Notes under the pieces: model-generated
The model's database searches: none
What the model saw: the letters and a program-made list of their open reading frames with translations, nothing else
Told to the model about the DNA's origin: nothing
NCBI RefSeq assembly: GCF_019012925.1
Contig: NZ_JAGIRL010000016.1
Location: 1-37,992 of the forward strand
Source: Fusobacterium sp.
Lineage (GTDB): Bacteria; Fusobacteriota; Fusobacteriia; Fusobacteriales; Fusobacteriaceae
Length of the DNA stretch: 37,992 nucleotides
Reading direction: 5' to 3'
Shown: positions 27,250-36,198 of the stretch, in pieces
Layout: each line of letters opens with the position of its first letter
How positions within the stretch are numbered: the first letter of the stretch is position 1
Position numbers and translations under genes: made by a program

Positions 27250-27267
27250 TCAAACTTTTTTAAAATC

Positions 27268-27298
27268 AAAAAAATAGGAGAACTACAGGGTTCTCCTA
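27268..27298 (-). terminator. Rho-independent terminator of the tetR-tolC-RND operon
   Basis: A perfect 9-bp stem (TAGGAGAAC with GTTCTCCTA, arms 27275-27283 and 27290-27298) with a 6-base loop and seven Ts on the minus strand. It lies 16 bp after the stop of the PG0541-like gene and separates the two efflux operons. Confidence 0.92.
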
Positions 27299-27314
27299 CA
27301 TAAAATTGATCTTA

Positions 27315-27704
27315 CTATTTTTTATCTTTTTTATTTTTCAATCTTTCTAAAAGTTCGGTATCTATCTCTACACTCTTCTCTTTTAATAGATCTGGTACAG
27401 TTCTCTCCAATGGTATTACTCCAATTGCCATCACTATCTCATAAGGTAGAGAGGCTCTGAATGTCTTTAACATCTTCAACATATGTTCAACCTTTTCTCC
27501 TGGGAGTGATAGTAAAAATATGCAATCTGTACCTGGCCAAATATGAGTGTTCTTATGTTTTATCTTCTCATTCCAAACACTTTCAGCCTTTCTCTGTACT
27601 GTGTAGAGATGAAAATGTATCTCTTCAAGGAAATCTTCTAACATCACCTTATGTGATTCATTAATGTAAACCATCATCATCTTATAATTTTGGAAATTAT
27701 TCAT
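27315..27704 (-). CDS. PG0541-like transporter-associated protein
   Basis: A 129-residue soluble protein with no signal peptide. It resembles the small PG0541-type proteins that follow RND pump genes in Bacteroidetes and Fusobacteria. The sequence has alternating beta and alpha character (MMMVYINESHKVMLEDFLEE at the start, then CIFLLSLPGEKVEHMLKMLKTFR), compatible with a ferredoxin-like or PII/NIL-type sensor fold. A run HKNTHIWPGTDC (about 50-61) holds His, Trp and Cys that could bind a ligand or metal. Its function is unknown. It is the last gene of the five-gene efflux operon, 16 bp after the permease stop, with AGGAGG before its ATG. Confidence 0.7.
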   Translation of the reverse strand: MNNFQNYKMMMVYINESHKVMLEDFLEEIHFHLYTVQRKAESVWNEKIKHKNTHIWPGTDCIFLLSLPGEKVEHMLKMLKTFRASLPYEIVMAIGVIPLERTVPDLLKEKSVEIDTELLERLKNKKDKK

Positions 27705-27720
27705 ATAGCTTCCTCCTCTA

Positions 27721-30700
27721 TTATTCTGCTGATTTTTTCCCTACTTTTTTAATTAGATTTGACATTTTTTCGATAAAATCTTCTACTAATGTAAATAGTA
27801 TAGGAATGATTACTAGTGTTAATATAGTAGAGAAAGTTAATCCAAACATTACTGTTATAGCCATTCCTCTATATATCTCAGATCCCTCTCCTATTCCCAA
27901 TGACAATGGTAGCATTCCTAGTACTGTTGTCATAGTTGTCATAAGTATCGGTCTAAGTCTAGTTCTACAAGACTCTACTACTGCCTCTATTCTACCACTA
28001 CCTCTCTCGATAGTCAATTGAATAAAGTCTATCAGTACAATGGCGTTGTTTACAACTATACCTGCTAGTAGTATAAGTCCAACCATTACCATTATATCTA
28101 TAGGTTGATTAGCTATTAACAATCCAACTATTATTCCTATTAGTGATAGTGGTACTGATCCCAATATGATAAATGGTAGTAAGAAGTTTTCAAACTGTGC
28201 AGCTAGTAGTGCATAGATTAAGAATATTGAAATTCCTAGAGCCATTCCCAACTGACTTGTTGAATCTTGTAAGTTCTCTGAACTTCCTCCCCATCTATAT
28301 GATACTGAAGCTGGTGGATTTGATTCATTGAATGCTTTTATTATCTCACCTTGTAAAGCTCTAATCCCTACACCACCATCATTTGCTGATACTGTTACAC
28401 TGTATATTCTATCTGTTTTGTTTATCTCAGATGAACCTTCAGCATAGATAACTTTTGAGATATCAGAAACTTTTACAAACTTTCTATCTCCAATTTTAAT
28501 ATTGATATTTTGGATATCGTTAATATCTTTTCTCTTATCTTTTGGAAGTCTTACTAGAACATCTATCTCCTCACTTCCAGTTTTTACTGTTACAGTATCC
28601 CCTCTGTTTCCTCCAAGTATAGAGTAACTCATTATCTGTCCAACTGTCACAGGATCTATACCATAACTTCTGATCTTATCTCTATCCAATACTATTCTAG
28701 CCTCTACGTTTCCTGGATCTAGAGTTGATTTTACGTCAACTGCTCCTGGATATAGTTTTAATCTCTCTAGAACATTTTTTCCAACCATTTTTATCTCATC
28801 TAAGTTTGATCCTACTATATCAAATTCAACATCTCTTGAAGGACTTGACATAGCAAAGTTCTCTGATAAACTGATTCTTGTATCAGGGATCTTATCAGTT
28901 GCCTTTCTTATTCTGTCCATTATCTCAAATACAGTAACATCTCTACTATCTTTTTTACCTACATCTATGTTAACTGAGATCAAGTCATTTTGAATAACTG
29001 TAAAGTAGAACTTTGTCATTGGATCATTTTTAATTATATCCTCTATCTGTTTAGAGATATATTCTGACTTATCTAGATCAAGTCCCTTACCTAACTCTGC
29101 AACTACAGAGTATCTACCTTGGTCTTGTTTAGGCATAAACTCAACTCTTAACATACTTCCACCAACTATAACTGTGAAGAAGAATAGTGCTATTGTTGCC
29201 CCTAAAGTCTTAAGTCTATTTTTCAATGTCCAGTTAATAATTTTCAAATAAGAAGCCTTTACCTTTGTAAATATCTTTCCTTCTGCTGTGATATTTGTCT
29301 TAGTTGTTAGGAATCTACTTGCTAACATTGGTATCAATGTCAATGATACTAATAGTGCAGCTACGTTTGAGAATATTATTGAAAGTGATAGATCTTTAAA
29401 TATCTCTCTAGCTATTCCTGGTATAAATAGTATAGGTATGAATACGACCATTGTTGTAAGTGCTGAAGCTATAACTGAAAGTGTAACCTCAGTAGCTCCA
29501 TTTTCAGATGCTTCCATCACTGGTGAGTGAAGTTCTGTCATATGACGATAGATATTATCCACAACAACAACGGAGTTATCTGTTAGCATTCCAACACCTA
29601 TAGACAATCCCATAAGTGAAATCAAGTTAAGTGATGTATTAGCTAGTGCTAAGAAAGCAAAAGTAAATATTATTGCAACTGGTAGAGCTGCTGAAACTAG
29701 GAATGTAGCTCTGACGTTCTTTAAGAATACCAATAGTACTATTGTTGCTAGTACTAGACCTTGAACTGCGTTACTTGAAACACTTGAAATAGATTTCTCT
29801 ATATCTTCAGAAGTATCTAGTAGTATCTTATACTCTCCACCTGGTGGCATTACAGATTTTAAACTCTCTAGTGCTTTGTATGCTGCTCTATTTAATTCCA
29901 ATGTACTTCCATCTGCTGATTTTTCCACTGCTACAACTATCGCATCTTTTCCTGATAGGAACCCTTTACTTGAATCATCCTCAGTAGTCAATACTATATT
30001 AGCTACATCTTTTAATTTAAGTGTATTACCATTACTTTGAATGATCATATTCTCATATTCATCAATGTAGTTTAACTCTCCCATAAATCTAGCTATGATA
30101 TTTTTATTACCAGTTTTTACTGTACCTAATGGTAAGTTTTGGCTAGATAGCGAGATCATTCTGTATAGCTCAACTGGTGATAGGTTGTAAGCTGCTAACT
30201 TATCACTATCAAATTGTATCTGTAACTGCTTGTCTGAGTTACCGAAAACATTTACCTGTCCTATTCCTGTCAAACTCTCAAATTTAGGTTTTAAATACTC
30301 CTCTACAAATGTACTTAGCTCTGCTCTATTTGGAGCTGAGAACATTGTAACCATAGTCAAGTTACCTGAACCAGCATCTACCTTCTTAGCAACTGGTGTA
30401 TCAGCATCTTGAGGTAGATCATTGGCTATTTTTGATAATTCCCTTTGAATCTCTGTAGTCTTATCATTAGCATTTACTCCAAAGTTAAATTTAACTATTA
30501 CCAATGATTGCTCAAATGATGAAGTTGATTCTATCTTATCTATACCCTCAACATTGGGAAGAATCTCCTCTATTTTTTTTGTAATCTGTGTCTCTACATC
30601 TTCAGCTACAGCTCCGTTCCAAGTTGTTCTAACAGTAACAACAGGAATTTCCATATTTGGCAGTAACTCTGATTTCATTGTAAACATTGCCATAAGACCT

Positions 30701-30771
30701 ATAAACATAATGGAGATCATCACCATTGTTGTTGCAACTGGTCTACGTATTGACAAACCTGCTAATGTCAT
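27721..30771 (-). CDS. RND efflux permease (HAE1/AcrB-like)
   Basis: The second AcrB-like pump, 1016 residues. It opens with LSIRRPVATTMVMISIMFIG. The TM4 relay reads GMLTDNSVVVVDNIYRH (about residues 392-408), again with D then N. A conserved ending has VGLILLAGIVVNNAIVLIDFIQ and RLRPILMTTMTTVLGMLPLSLGIG. It is clearly related to the other permease in this window, so the two operons may descend from an old duplication. Here the full tripartite set (adaptor and TolC) is in the same operon, under a TetR-type gene. Substrates cannot be read; drugs, bile salts or fatty acids are all possible. Confidence 0.94.
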   Translation of the reverse strand: MTLAGLSIRRPVATTMVMISIMFIGLMAMFTMKSELLPNMEIPVVTVRTTWNGAVAEDVETQITKKIEEILPNVEGIDKIESTSSFEQSLVIVKFNFGVNANDKTTEIQRELSKIANDLPQDADTPVAKKVDAGSGNLTMVTMFSAPNRAELSTFVEEYLKPKFESLTGIGQVNVFGNSDKQLQIQFDSDKLAAYNLSPVELYRMISLSSQNLPLGTVKTGNKNIIARFMGELNYIDEYENMIIQSNGNTLKLKDVANIVLTTEDDSSKGFLSGKDAIVVAVEKSADGSTLELNRAAYKALESLKSVMPPGGEYKILLDTSEDIEKSISSVSSNAVQGLVLATIVLLVFLKNVRATFLVSAALPVAIIFTFAFLALANTSLNLISLMGLSIGVGMLTDNSVVVVDNIYRHMTELHSPVMEASENGATEVTLSVIASALTTMVVFIPILFIPGIAREIFKDLSLSIIFSNVAALLVSLTLIPMLASRFLTTKTNITAEGKIFTKVKASYLKIINWTLKNRLKTLGATIALFFFTVIVGGSMLRVEFMPKQDQGRYSVVAELGKGLDLDKSEYISKQIEDIIKNDPMTKFYFTVIQNDLISVNIDVGKKDSRDVTVFEIMDRIRKATDKIPDTRISLSENFAMSSPSRDVEFDIVGSNLDEIKMVGKNVLERLKLYPGAVDVKSTLDPGNVEARIVLDRDKIRSYGIDPVTVGQIMSYSILGGNRGDTVTVKTGSEEIDVLVRLPKDKRKDINDIQNINIKIGDRKFVKVSDISKVIYAEGSSEINKTDRIYSVTVSANDGGVGIRALQGEIIKAFNESNPPASVSYRWGGSSENLQDSTSQLGMALGISIFLIYALLAAQFENFLLPFIILGSVPLSLIGIIVGLLIANQPIDIMVMVGLILLAGIVVNNAIVLIDFIQLTIERGSGRIEAVVESCRTRLRPILMTTMTTVLGMLPLSLGIGEGSEIYRGMAITVMFGLTFSTILTLVIIPILFTLVEDFIEKMSNLIKKVGKKSAE

Positions 30772-30799
30772 CTATTTTCACCTCGTTATTTCTCTATTA

Positions 30800-31873
30800 T
30801 TATTTAGCTTCTATATTCTCTTTGACCTTGTCTCCCTCTTCAAGACCAAATACCCCTTTAACAACTATCTTATCTCCCTCTTTTATATCTTTAGATGAGA
30901 TCTGAGTATATGGTAAGTTAGTTGCTCCTGTTTTTACTTCCACTCTTGTAGCTTGATCATTTTCAATCTTATATACATATGAAACTAAGTTTCTTACGAA
31001 AATTGCCTCATCATCAATTGATAGAGCCTCTGTTTTTCCAGCTGGAACAGTTACATATGAGTACATTCCATCTTTTATACTCTTATCTTTATTATCAATA
31101 GCCACTTTAATCATAAACTTCTTAGTGTCATACTCTGCAATTGGGTTTATCTCAACAATTTTTCCTGTTAGAGTCTTGTCAATATCTGGAACCTCAACTT
31201 GAACTTCCATTCCAACTTTTATCTCATCTAACCATTCAGCTGGGAATCCTACATATGTTTCCATTTGATTATCATTTATAACTGTGAACACTGTATCTGT
31301 TCCAGCTACTTTTTTACCTACCTTAGCAAATAGATTTCCCACTGTTCCATTTATCTCTGCTCTTCTTGATAACTTATCATAATCTGATTTAGCTGACTCA
31401 TAGTTAGCTTTTGCTGACTCATAAGCTCCCTTAGCATTGATATAGTTATTTTCATAGTTTATATACTCAAGATATGAAATTAACTCTTGGTCATATAGTT
31501 TTTTAAATTTTTCATAGTTGTTTCTAGCTATCTCCATTGATGATTTGCTAGAAGCGTAGTTAGCTTTTGCTGTAAAGTAAGCTGACTCAGTTGCACTGTC
31601 AGATAGTACCATTACTAGCTCACCTTTTTTTACTTTATCCCCATTTTTCTTTAATATCTTCTCAACTATTCCACCCTTTTCTGTTTGGTGATCTATCTTC
31701 CCTTTTGGTTCAAGAATAGCATCTGTTCTGAATACTTGGTTCATTGTTCTTGTTTTCACTGGTTCAGTTACAACATATTTAGCAGGTTTTTCTATTACTT
31801 TTTCCTCTTTTTTCTTTCCACAACCTACTAGCATTAGCATTAATATAAATACTAAATATTTAGCTTTTTTCAT
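30800..31873 (-). CDS. RND periplasmic adaptor lipoprotein (membrane fusion protein)
   Basis: Adaptor of the TolC-containing efflux operon. The lipoprotein signal is KYLVFILMLMLVGCGKK with lipidated Cys 18. Lipoyl-type half-motifs are KGGIVEKILKKNGDKVKKGE (about 67-86) and RAEINGTVGNLFAKVGKKV (about 170-188), flanking an alpha-hairpin rich in Ala, Ser and Lys (SAKANYESAKSDYDKL). The barrel domain has KDGMYSYVTVPAG. Length 357 is normal. AGGAGG precedes the ATG, and the permease gene follows after 28 bp. Confidence 0.92.
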   Translation of the reverse strand: MKKAKYLVFILMLMLVGCGKKKEEKVIEKPAKYVVTEPVKTRTMNQVFRTDAILEPKGKIDHQTEKGGIVEKILKKNGDKVKKGELVMVLSDSATESAYFTAKANYASSKSSMEIARNNYEKFKKLYDQELISYLEYINYENNYINAKGAYESAKANYESAKSDYDKLSRRAEINGTVGNLFAKVGKKVAGTDTVFTVINDNQMETYVGFPAEWLDEIKVGMEVQVEVPDIDKTLTGKIVEINPIAEYDTKKFMIKVAIDNKDKSIKDGMYSYVTVPAGKTEALSIDDEAIFVRNLVSYVYKIENDQATRVEVKTGATNLPYTQISSKDIKEGDKIVVKGVFGLEEGDKVKENIEAK

Positions 31874-31903
31874 TATCTTTTCCTCCTAAATTTATCTATT
31901 TTA

Positions 31904-33208
31904 TTAAATCAACATTGATCTATATCTTTCAAATGCATATAGATAATCAATTACTACCTGATTGTATCCAACTTTTGCCTCTCTCAATTGAGTCTCTGAA
32001 TCCAAAAAGTCAATTGTTGAAATTAATCCAGCAAGATATTTTTCCTTATCCATTCTATAGTTTTCTAAAGCTGCCTCTAAAGCTCTTGATTTAGAATCTC
32101 TATTTTTTTCCATTCTTATTAGCTCAAGATAAGCTTCAGTTACATTTACATCTATATTATCTTGTGAAATCTTCTCTTTTAACTCCTCTTGCTCTTGATT
32201 AAGCTTTGCCACTCTATAGTTGTCATAGTTTTTTCCAAATTCAAATACATTCCAAGTTACTTGAACTCCACCTCTCCATTCAGCATCATCCATAGTTGTA
32301 TTGTATTTTCTTCTATCTGATTCCACACCATAACTAGCAAATGCACTCACACGTGGCAACATATCAGCTCTAGCTACTTTTTTAGAAGCCTCTGCCACAT
32401 TTACAAAGTTATTAGCTATTAAAGCATTTATACTCTTAGTCTTAGCTTGTTCCATGTCACTTTGAAAATCAATATTTCTACTTAGGTACATAGGTACATC
32501 AAACTCTACAACTGAAAGTTCCTCTCCCTTTGGTATACCCAATCTCAATTTTAGATTCTCCTTTTGAACAGCTACTCTATTTTGTGCTCCAATTATCTCT
32601 GAATCCACTTCTAATAGAGAGTACTCAGTTTTTAATAGATCAGCCTTAGTTATCAATCTTAGATCCAATTGAGCTTTTTGTTTGTTATATGTAGCTTGTA
32701 ACTCATCTTTTGACGATAATAGAGCCTCTAAATCCTTCTCATTTTTCACTATATCTGAATATATTCTAATAGTATCAAGTCTCACATCTCTCTTATCTCC
32801 TAGATAGTTAAGATCTGCAATTCCCTTATATGCTTTAGCATACTGGATTCCACCTAATATTGCTCCACCTTGGAATAGTGGTTGAGATATAGTTATTTTT
32901 TGTGAATATCCACCTCTAGCATCTACTGTCTCTGGATTTGCTTGAGTTGTCAACCTTCTACTAGGTCTCTGCTCCTTAGTTATTCTTCTATCATACTCAC
33001 TTCTTGTATATGATCCTGTGTATACCACACTTGGTAAAGCATTTTTAAAAGCTATACCTACATTTAATTTAGCTGACTCTACACCCTTTTCTGATATCTT
33101 CATCTCTTTACTATTATCTAATGCCATCTGAATAGCTTGATCTAGAGTAAGCTCTCTTGCAAAAACTGAACTACTTAACAACAAAAGTAATCCTACAGTT
33201 TTCTTCAT
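31904..33208 (-). CDS. TolC-family outer-membrane channel
   Basis: A 434-residue outer-membrane efflux protein with a Sec signal peptide (MKKTVGLLLLLSSSVFA, cleaved about residue 17). The OEP repeats start with LTLDQAIQMALDNSKEMKISEKGVES (in part LTLDQAIQMALDNS). Helical stretches include TKADLLKTEYSLLEV, and a second repeat contains GGVQVTWNVFEFGKN and AYLELIRMEKNRDS. Such trimers form the exit duct for RND pumps. It is the second gene of the efflux operon, 11 bp after tetR, with AGGAGG at the start. The next operon lacks its own channel and may use this one. Confidence 0.92.
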   Translation of the reverse strand: MKKTVGLLLLLSSSVFARELTLDQAIQMALDNSKEMKISEKGVESAKLNVGIAFKNALPSVVYTGSYTRSEYDRRITKEQRPSRRLTTQANPETVDARGGYSQKITISQPLFQGGAILGGIQYAKAYKGIADLNYLGDKRDVRLDTIRIYSDIVKNEKDLEALLSSKDELQATYNKQKAQLDLRLITKADLLKTEYSLLEVDSEIIGAQNRVAVQKENLKLRLGIPKGEELSVVEFDVPMYLSRNIDFQSDMEQAKTKSINALIANNFVNVAEASKKVARADMLPRVSAFASYGVESDRRKYNTTMDDAEWRGGVQVTWNVFEFGKNYDNYRVAKLNQEQEELKEKISQDNIDVNVTEAYLELIRMEKNRDSKSRALEAALENYRMDKEKYLAGLISTIDFLDSETQLREAKVGYNQVVIDYLYAFERYRSMLI

Positions 33209-33219
33209 AAATCTACCTC

Positions 33220-33855
33220 CTAATATGTTAAAATTTTTAAAATACTCCCTGAGATTATCTCAATATTTTTTTCAAACTCCTTTGAGTTGTATTTATCTTT
33301 TATCTCCTCAATATTCTTAATAAAGTTTCCATCTCTCTCTGAGATAAAAAGAGTGAATGTTTTGTAGTTAGTTATTATACTGCTAAGCATTTTTGAGTAA
33401 AAATCCACTTCCTCATCATCTATTTTGATCTCCTTGGAATAAGCTTTGATTATACACCTCATTTTATCCACTATCAAGCCCTCTATCTCCTTTAATAGTG
33501 CTAAAGTCCTCTCATCTAGCAGAGTAATGTTTCTAAATAGATTGATCATCACCAGATTATCCTTCAAATTCTCATCCTCTAAAATGATCCTATTTCTTAC
33601 CAATTTCTTCACATTGTTTACCAGACTAACCCTTCTATCAATAGCAGTCTCAATCTTTAGCTTATTTATGGTCTCCTCTAATATATGATCTATCACTAGA
33701 TTTTTACTTTTAAAATACGTATAAAAACTTCCTTTGGAAATTCCAGCACAGTTTGTTATGTCTTCCACTGATGTATTTCTATATCCCTTTTCCAATATCA
33801 TCTTTTTAGTCGAAGATATTATCAGCTCTTTTTTCCCCACCTCTCTCATCTCCAT
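33220..33855 (-). CDS. TetR/AcrR-family regulator of the efflux operon
   Basis: A 211-residue repressor. The N-terminal HTH has IISSTKKMILEKGYRNTSV, then DITNCAGISKGSFYTYFKSKN (in part AGISKGSFYTYFKSK, about residues 38-52), the classic TetR recognition helix. The C-terminal ligand and dimer domain is divergent. It is first in an operon with tolC, an adaptor, an RND pump and the PG0541-like gene, and a palindrome overlaps its promoter, which suggests it represses the whole operon. I see no clear ribosome-binding site for the ATG at 33855 or the next ATG at 33849. The leader would be very short (about 17 bases), so the true start is uncertain. Confidence 0.9.
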   Translation of the reverse strand: MEMREVGKKELIISSTKKMILEKGYRNTSVEDITNCAGISKGSFYTYFKSKNLVIDHILEETINKLKIETAIDRRVSLVNNVKKLVRNRIILEDENLKDNLVMINLFRNITLLDERTLALLKEIEGLIVDKMRCIIKAYSKEIKIDDEEVDFYSKMLSSIITNYKTFTLFISERDGNFIKNIEEIKDKYNSKEFEKNIEIISGSILKILTY

Positions 33856-33878
33856 TTCAATGTCTACAACTAATTTAT

Positions 33879-33907
33879 TATAAACTATAAAGTGACTTGA
33901 GAGTCAA
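33879..33907 (-). promoter_or_regulatory. Promoter of the tetR-efflux operon
   Basis: On the minus strand TTGACT (33902-33907) with TTTATA (33879-33884), spacer 17. An alternative -10, TATAAT (33877-33882), has a 19-bp spacer. Transcription would start only about 17 bases before the tetR ATG. Confidence 0.65.
33893..33906. promoter_or_regulatory. Probable TetR operator overlapping the -35 box
   Basis: An inverted repeat TGACT-TGAG-AGTCA (minus strand TGACTCTCAAGTCA) lies across the -35 box of the tetR promoter. Its position would let a bound TetR dimer block RNA polymerase, giving autoregulation and inducible efflux. Binding is inferred from position only. Confidence 0.55.
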
Positions 33908-33916
33908 TAGATTTTA

Positions 33917-35311
33917 TTAAAATTTTATGATAAATTCAACCTCTTTCTTAATTTTATCATAAACAAATGAGTATTTTAAGTTTAAATTTTCCAAAATATT
34001 CTTTACAATAGATAATCCTAGCCCTGTTCCTCCATATTTTCTATTCCTTGATTTGTCCATCTTATAAAATAGGTCAAATATCTTCTCAATCTCCTCCTGT
34101 GAGATCTCCTTAGAAGAGTTCCTAATCACCAGTTTTTCCTCTGTGAGCTCTATCCCTATTCTTCTATTCTCATCAACATAGGTTATAGCATTCGTTAGTA
34201 GATTATTTAAAACAATATTAAAAAGTTTTTTGTCAGTTTTCAAAACTCTCTTCCCATAGCTTTGTGACAACTCTATGTTCTTACTCTCTATATCCAATTG
34301 ATATTTTTTTAAACTCTTTCTAATTAAACTCTCCAGCTCCACATCTTCATATATTATATTTAAGTTTTTAAACTCCAATTTCAGATAGTTATTTATATCT
34401 TTTACAATCTTATTTATAGCCATTCCCTCTTCATAGACAATATCATATGTCTTTTTCACATCTTTTTCCTCTATCATTCCATCTTGCAATGCTTCCATAT
34501 ACCCATTTATAATAGCTACTGGTGTTTTTAATTCGTGTCCAATAGTCCTCATAAACATCTTCTCTGTCTCCAACAATCTCTCTTTCTCTAGTAATTCAGA
34601 TTTTAATTTTTCATTCAAAGAGTTTAACTCCTCAATATTCTCCTTCAATTTCAATGCCATTCTATTTATACTATTTCCTAGACTTTCCAACTCATTTTTA
34701 GATTTAATCTTTACTGTTTCTGTAAAATCAAGATTGGAAATTCTATATGAGACCTTCTCCAATATCTCTATTGGTTTTGATATCCTTCTAGATACTATGT
34801 AGGTTATAATTAAAATCATTGGAATTATAAATAGAGTATACCTTTTGTATACTCCTATCATCTTCTTCAATACAACTTTGGACTCTATAACCTCTCCTAT
34901 CAATACAACAATCTCATTCTCTGAAATTTTTTTCACTAAAAAAAGATGATTCGTCAATGATGATAGTTTTACTAATTTCACTCTGTACTCATTAGGTATC
35001 ATATTTTTCAAATCAATTTTCAAACTGTTTCTATTTACATATTTAATAAAATTGGTATCCTTATCATCCCTATTCAACTCAATATTTCTCAAATATACCT
35101 TTACATTTATATTATTAAGAGTTTTCTCCTCTTTTCTCCCTCTTCTTAACTTATCTAAATCCAATGATTCAGCTATCTCTATCAAATTTTTCTTATCCTG
35201 CTCTATTATATACCTATCTGCATAGAAATGATTGAATACATACATCAACATCAATGGAAGATAGGTTATTAAACAAACATAGATAAATATCTTATAAAAT
35301 ACTTTTCTCAT
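33917..35311 (-). CDS. Sensor histidine kinase
   Basis: A membrane kinase of 464 residues. TM1 is at about 7-27 (FIYVCLITYLPLMLMYVF), with a periplasmic sensor region to about 155 and TM2 at about 158-174 (YTLFIIPMILIITYIV). A HAMP linker follows (RRISKPIEILEKV). The dimerisation helix has TIGHELKTPVAIING with the phospho-acceptor His 259. The ATPase domain has an N-box around VLNNLLTNAITYV and a G-box GGTGLGLSIVKNIL near the C-terminus. It lies 9 bp after the response regulator gene and forms a pair with it. The signal is unknown; proximity to efflux and porin genes suggests envelope stress. Confidence 0.93.
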   Translation of the reverse strand: MRKVFYKIFIYVCLITYLPLMLMYVFNHFYADRYIIEQDKKNLIEIAESLDLDKLRRGRKEEKTLNNINVKVYLRNIELNRDDKDTNFIKYVNRNSLKIDLKNMIPNEYRVKLVKLSSLTNHLFLVKKISENEIVVLIGEVIESKVVLKKMIGVYKRYTLFIIPMILIITYIVSRRISKPIEILEKVSYRISNLDFTETVKIKSKNELESLGNSINRMALKLKENIEELNSLNEKLKSELLEKERLLETEKMFMRTIGHELKTPVAIINGYMEALQDGMIEEKDVKKTYDIVYEEGMAINKIVKDINNYLKLEFKNLNIIYEDVELESLIRKSLKKYQLDIESKNIELSQSYGKRVLKTDKKLFNIVLNNLLTNAITYVDENRRIGIELTEEKLVIRNSSKEISQEEIEKIFDLFYKMDKSRNRKYGGTGLGLSIVKNILENLNLKYSFVYDKIKKEVEFIIKF

Positions 35312-35320
35312 ATCCCCCCC

Positions 35321-35977
35321 TTACAGATCCAGTTTATAACCAATCCCTCTCACTGTTTTTATAGCTTTTTTTCCAATCTTTTTTCTTAAATTCTTTATGT
35401 GCGCATCTATAGTTCTATCATCTCCATAAAAATCATAACCCCACACCTCATTCAGAAGTTTCTCCCTACTCAATGCAATCCTATTATTTTTTATCAAGTA
35501 CATCAATAGTTCATACTCCTTAGGTGCTAAATCTATCTCTCCAGTCAGATTAGCCACATAGTGTGAACTGTCATTTATTATTAACTCCCCTATCTCTATA
35601 GAACTCTCTATCAACATATTGGTTTTCTTTAGTAATGCCTTTATTCTTGCAAGTAAAACTTTATTATTGAATGGTTTCGTAATATAGTCATCTGCCCCTA
35701 TCTCAAATCCAAAGATCTCATCCTCAATCTCATCTCTTGCAGTGAGCATTATCACTGGTGTTTTAGTGTATTTTTTTATCTCTCTCAAAATGCTCCACCC
35801 GTCTTTTTTAGGTAACATTACATCTAGCAGTATCAAATCAAAGGGTTTTTCATAAAATACCTTCAATCCCTCCTCACCATCTTCAGCTTCTGTTACCTCA
35901 TACCCCTCTTTTACAAGATATATTCTCAATATATTTCTTATTTGCTCCTCGTCATCTATTATCAATATTCTGTTCAT
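35321..35977 (-). CDS. OmpR-family response regulator
   Basis: A 218-residue regulator. The receiver has acidic residues in ILIIDDEEQIRN, the phospho-acceptor Asp 52 in LILLDVMLPKKDG, the Thr of MLTARDE and the Lys of ITKPFNN. The winged-helix output domain has LAPKEYELLMYLIKN, REKLLNEVWGYDFYGDDRTID (in part EVWGYDFYGDDRTID) and HIKNLRKKIG, ending in VRGIGYKLDL. Together with the kinase it makes a two-component system. The region before its ATG lacks a good ribosome-binding site (GAAAGAAAA) and carries a tandem direct repeat that could be its own binding site. Confidence 0.95.
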   Translation of the reverse strand: MNRILIIDDEEQIRNILRIYLVKEGYEVTEAEDGEEGLKVFYEKPFDLILLDVMLPKKDGWSILREIKKYTKTPVIMLTARDEIEDEIFGFEIGADDYITKPFNNKVLLARIKALLKKTNMLIESSIEIGELIINDSSHYVANLTGEIDLAPKEYELLMYLIKNNRIALSREKLLNEVWGYDFYGDDRTIDAHIKNLRKKIGKKAIKTVRGIGYKLDL

Positions 35978-36028
35978 TTTTCTTTCAACACCTCTTATTT
36001 TAGTTTTATAATCTAGTATAAATTAATT

Positions 36029-36047
36029 TTATGAACAACTTGTGAAC
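36029..36047 (-). promoter_or_regulatory. Tandem direct repeat upstream of the response regulator gene
   Basis: On the minus strand GTTCACAA and GTTCATAA stand exactly 11 bp apart, about 52 bp before the ATG. OmpR-family regulators often bind two direct half-sites about one helical turn apart, so this is a candidate site for autoregulation. I could not assign a convincing -35/-10 pair nearby. Confidence 0.4.
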
Positions 36048-36092
36048 GTAATTTGTTTTATTTTTATAACTTTCCACTACTTTTAACTATAT

Positions 36093-36123
36093 AAAAAACA
36101 AAGCAACAAAGTTACTCTGCTTT
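36093..36123 (-). terminator. Rho-independent terminator distal to the porin gene
   Basis: On the minus strand AAAGCA and TGCTTT pair around a 12-base loop, followed by GTTTTTT. It lies about 75 bp after the porin stop and would catch any transcript that passes the first hairpin. Confidence 0.55.
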
Positions 36124-36151
36124 TCTAAATTTTTCTTGTCTATATGAAAAT

Positions 36152-36175
36152 AGACTGTTGAAAAATCAACAGTCT
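36152..36175 (-). terminator. Hairpin terminator of the FomA-like porin gene
   Basis: A perfect 10-bp stem (AGACTGTTGA with TCAACAGTCT) with a 4-base loop, 23 bp after the stop. Only a short ATTTT follows, so it may be a weak terminator or an RNA-stabilising 3' hairpin working with the second hairpin at 36093-36123. Confidence 0.65.
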
Positions 36176-36198
36176 AAGTTATATGATATATTCATTAA

